Below, one piece after another: positions 59,224 to 64,000 of a stretch of 64,000 nucleotides of DNA. The stretch comes from an uncultured Acetobacterium sp. GTDB lineage: Bacteria; Bacillota; Clostridia; Eubacteriales; Eubacteriaceae. Within the stretch, counting starts at the first letter, position 1. Every line of letters starts with the position of its first letter. Under the pieces are notes generated by a model, which worked only from the letters and a program-made list of their open reading frames with translations, made no database searches and was not told where the DNA came from. Position numbers and translations under genes: made by a program. Where the stretch lies: the NCBI RefSeq assembly GCF_963664135.1, contig NZ_OY760905.1:2444736-2508735 (forward strand), in the 5' to 3' direction.

Positions 59224-59847
59224 ATGTCTATTCCGGAAAAAAACTATCCGCGGACTGGTGATAAACAGACCATTTATCTGAATACGGTTATTACCAATCC
59301 CAATATTAAAGTTGGTGATTATACAATTTATAATGACTTTGTAAATAATCCCATTGATTTCGAAAAAAATAATGTGTTATATCATTACCCTATCAATCAG
59401 GACCAATTAATTATTGGTAAGTTTTGTTCCATTGCCTGCGGCGCAAAGTTCATTTTTACCAGTGCCAATCATACGTTGAAATCATTGTCGACTTATCCGT
59501 TTCCTTTGTTCTGGGAAGAATATGATCTGGAACAGAAAGCGGTTACCCAGGCCTGGGATAAAAAAGGCGATATTGTGATTGGAAATGATGTTTGGATTGG
59601 GTATGAAGCCGTTATTATGTCGGGTGTCCATATTGGTAATGGAGCAATTATTGGAACAAGAGCCGTTGTAACAAAGGATGTTGAGCCCTACACAATCGTC
59701 GGCGGGGTACCTGCAAAGCCAATTAAAAAGCGATTCGACGATGAAACAATTAAAAAACTGCAGTCGCTTTGTTGGTGGGACTGGAATAAGGAACAACTGC
59801 GTGAAAAATTAAATGACATTATGTGTGGGAATAGTGATCAATTATAA
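59224..59847 (+). CDS. Xenobiotic O-acetyltransferase (Vat/CatB family)
   Basis: A 207-residue left-handed beta-helix (hexapeptide repeat) acetyltransferase: LIIGKFCSIACGAKFIFTSANH with the catalytic-type histidine, then DIVIGNDVWIGYEAVIMSGVHIGNGAIIGTRAVVTKDV in parts, PYTIVGGVPAKPIKKRF. Members of this group acetylate streptogramins or chloramphenicol; many chromosomal ones have other substrates. AGGAGG before the ATG at 59224 excludes a spurious upstream start. Confidence 0.88.
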   Translation: MSIPEKNYPRTGDKQTIYLNTVITNPNIKVGDYTIYNDFVNNPIDFEKNNVLYHYPINQDQLIIGKFCSIACGAKFIFTSANHTLKSLSTYPFPLFWEEYDLEQKAVTQAWDKKGDIVIGNDVWIGYEAVIMSGVHIGNGAIIGTRAVVTKDVEPYTIVGGVPAKPIKKRFDDETIKKLQSLCWWDWNKEQLREKLNDIMCGNSDQL

Positions 59848-59875
59848 AAATGTGTTGTTGGTAAAAAATGAATGG

Positions 59876-59913
59876 CGAGGCGTTGAGATAAAAAATCTTG
59901 ACGTCTCGTTTTT
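59876..59913 (+). terminator. Terminator after the acetyltransferase gene
   Basis: CGAGGCGTTGAGAT and ATCTTGACGTCTCG pair with three mismatches around a 5-base loop and end in a T-run. Confidence 0.75.
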
Positions 59914-59999
59914 GTTTGATCGAGGGTTTTGTAGAAATACGTGGAACAAAGATGTATAATGGAATAAATATCTAATAACCGAGTATGGGAGTGATTGAT

Positions 60000-62900
60000 A
60001 TGACTCGTAGGGAAGAATATATAGACATTATTCATCGGATACTTGCCATTGCAGCGACAGAGTTGGAAAGCAAAGCGAAGAATAATCTGATTAATGCGAA
60101 CATTGTCTGGGAAGATATTGCAAACCGAATTTTAAATATCTGCTTTACCTATAATACGGAAAACCTCAATCTGGAAAACGCAAATTTCCCCGGAATTGAC
60201 TTAGGAAATCGAGAAAATGGAATTGGTATTCAAGTTACAAGAAGAAACGATGCAGCTAAGCTTAAAAAAACCATCGAAATAATAATTAAAAATAAAGTAT
60301 ATAAAACATTTCCACAATTAAAGTTTTTTATCCTCGGTCGAAAAAAAGCAACATACAAACTGGATAGTCAAAGTTGGGAAAGTTACCTCCAGTTTAACGT
60401 TGAAAGGGATATTTTAGATTTCGATACAATCTTAAATTACTGTCAGTCAATAGAGACAGAAAAGCTTCAGGAATTGGCTGAGTATTTGAAATGGGAGCTA
60501 AAATGTGACGATCCTGTAAGACAACAGAGTATTAAAAAAATAGATGCTTACATAGAGCAGGTAAAGCGAGAAAATAGCCATATAACGATTATTGGATTGG
60601 GAAAACAGTTGCCAATTGAGAGAACTTGGGTTCAATTACAGTTGATCAGGAGAGAAGATCTCCTAAAGATGGGAACATCTAAAAATGATAAAGAAACAAT
60701 GCTGACAGCATACCATGAGTATTCATCCAGAGACAAAGATGTATACGATGTGGAAACCGTATTGGAGACAGGAAGAAAAACCGTTGTTCTAGCAGGTCCA
60801 GGAATGGGTAAAAGCACCTTATGCAAAAAGTTGCTCTTTATAGCTGTAAGAAGAGGTTGTCGGTCAATTAAAGTATCGCTGATGGATGTGGCTGGATACA
60901 TAAGAACTGGACAGTCGTTTGATGAAGCACTTCGCAGTGCCATGGTTCAGTCCTTAGATTTTCAACTAGAAAAGGAAGAGGTTGAGGGACAGTTTGAATT
61001 TTTATTTCTGGATGGTTTGGACGAATGCGGGGATATTAGGAGAAAAGTTGCTCAAGAAATCAGTGCATGGTCTGCTGGTCATCAATCTGTAAAAATCGTG
61101 GTGACTAGTCGTCCTATTGGTTATGATTTTTTACCTTTGGAAGATTTTGAGCATCTGGAGATACAGACGCTGAATCCGGATCATTTGAATTCGTATGTGG
61201 AAAAAATATTAGAAGAGCTTGAACCGGAGAATTTGGAATCATGTATAGTGTGGTTTGAGAAACAACTAATTCAGAGAAAGATACGAGATTTGGCATGTCG
61301 AAGTCCCCTCTTATTGGGATTCTTACTTCAAATGAGTATCAGGAAACAATTTTTTGGACAGTATCGGTGTGAACTATACGAACAAATTTTGATGGAGTGG
61401 TTGCAAAGATCTAGCAGAGAAAATGCGAAAAAAATTAGTGAATCAGAATTGTTAAGAGGAAGCGAAATTATTGCATTTTATATGCTGAATCATGTCGACG
61501 AAATGTACCAAGGGGTGTACACGAAAAGTAAGATTGTAGAATATGTCGGAACGTGCTTTGAGGAAGAACTAGAGTGTCGAAGGCTGGTAGGACGGCAGAA
61601 GGCAGAAATATGTGTAGATTTCTGGTCAGAGAGAGGGATCTTAGATCGTAGTTATTTTCAGGGAGAGGAACGGTACCTGTTTTTGCACTTGAATATTGGT
61701 GAGTTCCTTGCAGGAAAATATATCAGTCAGATGACAGAAATAAGTAAACAAGAGTGGATTAATTCACATTACCGACTAAGCATTTGGCATGAGTCGATAC
61801 GAATGGCAATTGCTTGCGAGAATGAAACATCAATTATCGAGAAGCTTTTAGAGATCGAACAAAGCAGCCAATTGCCTAATGGAGCTATCTTTTTAGCAGC
61901 AGAAGGAGTGGGAGAGAAACATTCTTCAAAAGGACCACAGGCATTGTATGATAAATTACTGGAGTATTTGCAGTCCGATAATCCATATTTATCGAACAAA
62001 GCGGCAAAAGCTATATGGCAAATGGAAGGAAAATCTCTAAATTGGCATACTGAGGTGTTGTTGTGTTTGATTCAATCAAAATTCATGTGGATTCATGATG
62101 CCTCCTATAGCGTGTATTTGCGTATTCCTGTAGAGGAACAGGATTACGAGGTTCTTAGGAATTTCATTATTTGTTATGGCAAAAATCCGGATAGCGGGTA
62201 TCAGGGACTTGCTAAAAAAAATATGGAAGAAACCATAAAACGATTAAAAATTGCCGAGAGAGATCTACCGGTGATAGATGCAATTAAACATATCTACTAT
62301 GATCACTGCACGGTTGCTGGAATGAAAATTTTACAGGAATATCTGGAGCAGGTAGGCGAAAAAGAGTGGGCTGATGAGTATTATCAAAAGAAGAGCAAAT
62401 TTTCTATTGCTGATTTCACGAAATCGCACCAGAGATTAGAGGATAATCTAGGTATGTTGGTTCAGATATTAGTAGATATATATGGGACAACAGAGATAAA
62501 AAATCCGATGAAGGTATGTCCAGAGTACTCAAAATTGTTACAGGTTATTGGCTTGATGGAAACGCCTATCTGTGAGTTGATGGTTCTGCAATACGATTTG
62601 TCGAATAGTTATTCCAAATCGATTTTGAAAGCAGCTTGTCTAGCTGGTGGGATTGATGTGGATAGATTAAAAGAGGAGTTGTATTATTTGCTGAAAAATG
62701 GAGAAGATATGGAGACATCCAGATTTGCTCAGATTAGATGTAATCTTTCAGCGGAATGTCTTTGGAAGAGGACAGCAGGAGTGATACCCATTGGTCATAT
62801 TGTCGAAGGTCTTTGTAGTAACTCAGACATCTTGGGAATCCCGTCAGCGTTAATTGCTCTGGCTAACTCAGAGGCAGAAGAAATGAAGGAGGGAATTCGT

Positions 62901-63782
62901 GAGCTGCTTTTTCGTGGAGATTCTAACGTGATGTCACGGGTCGGTTGGTTGGTACCGCTTATTTTCAAAGAGAATTCCATGAGTTTAATGTTGAAGCGCT
63001 TGGATTGTAATGATCTACCATGTTACTACGATCTTTATGATAATCTGAAGGACTGCCAAGGTCGAATTAATTGGGAGCAATGGCTACGCGTTGTAAAAAG
63101 AGGGCTTATCAGTGACGAATCCGATGTGGTTAAAGCCGTGCTCAAGTATCTATTGATTGAAAAAAACGAACCCTATCCTGAAAATATCAAAGAACCACTT
63201 ATAAATACAATAAAACAACAATTTGAATTATGGCTTAATAAAAAAGTCACTTGTCAACATTGTAAATCTGGAGCAATTTTAGACGAGAGGGGTTTTTGTC
63301 CTAAATGCAATACAGGTGGAGATTTACCACTTGGTGTTTTTATCGAGGTACTATTAGCTATGAAACAATGCCCCAAAGAGGATCTTATAAAATATATAGG
63401 TCATGAAAATTCTGAAATGTCAAAGGTAGCTAGAGCTGGATTAGAGCAGATACTAGTAGAGGATGGTGTATATTTAGATAATTGCCTTGAAAGATTGATA
63501 AACCGGCAAGTACCGAATTATATATTTTCAGTTATTTTAGATTTGCCGAGTCATTGTTTGAAAGATAGGAAAGAATCGATTTTGAGATTGGCTAATGGAG
63601 AGGAAACCGGATTAAAACTTAATTTCATAAAGCGGTTAAATAATCAAGAATGGTTAAATGGAGATGATCGAAGGGATTATCTGGAAAAGATGGTAGCCCA
63701 TCCAGATTCTACTGTGAGGAGTCGTGCAATGGCATGTTGGTTAGGTGATGATTCTGTTTATAATTATTTTAACGCGGAATAA
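60000..63782 (+). CDS. SMEK-NACHT protein, predicted immune NTPase (STAND)
   Basis: A 1260-residue protein without membrane helices. Residues 1-125 form a SMEK-type domain: helical start EEYIDIIHRILAIAATELES, then PGIDLGNRENGIGIQVTRR at about 65-83. Residues 255-500 are a NACHT NTPase: Walker A AGPGMGKSTL (266-273), Walker B FLFLDGLDECGD (335-346), sensor VVTSRPIGYD (367-376). The remainder is helical, probably HEAT-like repeats, interrupted by a zinc ribbon at CQHC (1085-1088) and CPKC (1100-1103). SMEK-NACHT architectures are predicted conflict/anti-phage proteins: the repeats would sense an invader, NACHT would oligomerise and SMEK would act as effector or adaptor. GGGAGTG lies 7 bases before the ATG at 60000. 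No partner gene precedes it; a DUF4180 gene follows after 123 bases. Confidence 0.85.
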   Translation: MTRREEYIDIIHRILAIAATELESKAKNNLINANIVWEDIANRILNICFTYNTENLNLENANFPGIDLGNRENGIGIQVTRRNDAAKLKKTIEIIIKNKVYKTFPQLKFFILGRKKATYKLDSQSWESYLQFNVERDILDFDTILNYCQSIETEKLQELAEYLKWELKCDDPVRQQSIKKIDAYIEQVKRENSHITIIGLGKQLPIERTWVQLQLIRREDLLKMGTSKNDKETMLTAYHEYSSRDKDVYDVETVLETGRKTVVLAGPGMGKSTLCKKLLFIAVRRGCRSIKVSLMDVAGYIRTGQSFDEALRSAMVQSLDFQLEKEEVEGQFEFLFLDGLDECGDIRRKVAQEISAWSAGHQSVKIVVTSRPIGYDFLPLEDFEHLEIQTLNPDHLNSYVEKILEELEPENLESCIVWFEKQLIQRKIRDLACRSPLLLGFLLQMSIRKQFFGQYRCELYEQILMEWLQRSSRENAKKISESELLRGSEIIAFYMLNHVDEMYQGVYTKSKIVEYVGTCFEEELECRRLVGRQKAEICVDFWSERGILDRSYFQGEERYLFLHLNIGEFLAGKYISQMTEISKQEWINSHYRLSIWHESIRMAIACENETSIIEKLLEIEQSSQLPNGAIFLAAEGVGEKHSSKGPQALYDKLLEYLQSDNPYLSNKAAKAIWQMEGKSLNWHTEVLLCLIQSKFMWIHDASYSVYLRIPVEEQDYEVLRNFIICYGKNPDSGYQGLAKKNMEETIKRLKIAERDLPVIDAIKHIYYDHCTVAGMKILQEYLEQVGEKEWADEYYQKKSKFSIADFTKSHQRLEDNLGMLVQILVDIYGTTEIKNPMKVCPEYSKLLQVIGLMETPICELMVLQYDLSNSYSKSILKAACLAGGIDVDRLKEELYYLLKNGEDMETSRFAQIRCNLSAECLWKRTAGVIPIGHIVEGLCSNSDILGIPSALIALANSEAEEMKEGIRELLFRGDSNVMSRVGWLVPLIFKENSMSLMLKRLDCNDLPCYYDLYDNLKDCQGRINWEQWLRVVKRGLISDESDVVKAVLKYLLIEKNEPYPENIKEPLINTIKQQFELWLNKKVTCQHCKSGAILDERGFCPKCNTGGDLPLGVFIEVLLAMKQCPKEDLIKYIGHENSEMSKVARAGLEQILVEDGVYLDNCLERLINRQVPNYIFSVILDLPSHCLKDRKESILRLANGEETGLKLNFIKRLNNQEWLNGDDRRDYLEKMVAHPDSTVRSRAMACWLGDDSVYNYFNAE

Positions 63783-63905
63783 TTTATAGAAAGGAAAAAG
63801 TAACGTATATAAAGTTATGGAATATTATGTCGCATTAAAAAGATCTTTGAATGACAAATATTTACATCGAAAACAAAATTACAAAAACTCAAGGAGAAAA
63901 TAAAC
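63783..63905 (+). other. Intergenic region before DUF4180 gene
   Basis: 123 AT-rich bases with no hairpin; AAGGAG at 63891-63896 serves the next gene. Confidence 0.5.
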
Positions 63906-64000
63906 ATGCAAATCGAAACACTAAACAATAACGGCAAAAATATCGCCTATGTCCACACAACCACGCCGGTCCTGACCGATGTCCAGTCGGCACTGGATTT
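63906..64000 (+). CDS. DUF4180 protein (N-terminal part, cut by right edge)
   Basis: The first 31 codons read MQIETLNNNGKNIAYVHTTT and continue PVLTDVQSALD. The LTDVQSALD motif and preceding strand match the start of DUF4180, a small family of unknown function. The frame runs off the window. AAGGAG lies 9 bases before the ATG. Confidence 0.7.
   Translation, partial: MQIETLNNNGKNIAYVHTTTPVLTDVQSALD

Noticed and set aside
1-64000. CRISPR array, tRNA or rRNA genes
   Set aside because: No regularly spaced direct repeats and no cloverleaf or rRNA-like sequence were seen on reading; short tRNAs could still be missed without a dedicated search.

Overview
The window looks like chromosomal DNA from an anaerobic, low-to-moderate GC Firmicute of the Clostridia, most like an Acetobacterium/Eubacterium-type acetogen. 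This is an inference from strong AGGAGG ribosome sites, sigma-A type promoters, many one-component regulators, a methyltransferase-type uroporphyrinogen-decarboxylase protein, an EFR1-type flavodoxin/ferredoxin, an ApbE/FMN-binding pair and ChW repeats on a secreted phosphatase. No rRNA, tRNA, CRISPR array or prophage was seen. The region is accessory in character: small transcription units, mostly a regulator plus its target, separated by hairpin terminators, broken genes and dispersed repeats.

Layout. 1-7.6 kb: the end of an AraC/GyrI-type regulator, a GyrI-like protein, a DrrAB-like ABC exporter, a cysteine hydrolase, a WYL regulator, a GNAT/YoaP protein, a Fic AMP-transferase and a second AraC/GyrI regulator. 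7.6-21.4 kb: two paralogous minus-strand modules (response regulator, histidine kinase, ABC ATPase, FtsX-type permease) flanking selO, an orphan protein gene and a TraB/TIKI-like gene. 21.5-24.7 kb: an ECF sigma factor, a DUF3795 protein and a DUF2089/YvlB/YvlD-like envelope operon. 24.8-29 kb: a MATE pump with PadR regulator and a TetR regulator with an EFR1 protein, each pair sharing palindromic operators. 29-37.3 kb: a Ca2+-type P-ATPase and a ChW-repeat alkaline phosphatase lie between two direct copies of an MFS/TetR locus, one intact (34.8-37.2 kb) and one reduced to its ends by an internal deletion (29.0-29.7 kb). 37.6-42.1 kb: a UROD-type protein, a SAM methyltransferase with Rrf2 regulator, a cupin, a DUF523/DUF1722 protein and a nitroreductase relic. 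42.2-48.6 kb: TetR/ApbE/FMN-binding unit, a 5'-truncated MFS relic, MarR, and a PadR/DUF1048/DUF1048/ABC operon. 48.7-59.9 kb: DUF1801, a divergent PanB-like protein with an SDR and a LuxR regulator, DUF4332, DUF4256, a large PAS/GGDEF/EAL/PilZ protein, YdeI-like, DJ-1-like and Vat-like acetyltransferase genes. 60-63.8 kb: a 1260-residue SMEK-NACHT protein, the best candidate for an immune (anti-phage) system, followed by the start of a DUF4180 gene.

Two cross-cutting signals stand out. First, a 40-base repeat family (core CAAACGAAACRTCCC) is scattered between genes in both orientations. At 29.7 kb an inverted pair sits directly before a 24-codon relic with the N-terminal signature of a REP-associated tyrosine transposase (RAYT). 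In four copies the repeat ends in TTGTCA, and a -10-like hexamer follows at 16-17 bp, facing selO, the P-ATPase, the DUF523/DUF1722 gene and the DUF1801 gene. These look like transposon-derived promoters captured by resident genes. Second, the region carries many recombination scars: a second copy of the selO 3' end fused to the end of a GNAT gene 9 kb away, the deleted MFS/TetR duplicate, and relics of WYL, nitroreductase, MFS, DeoC-like and unknown genes. All statements rest on reading the sequence and on family knowledge; no database search was run.
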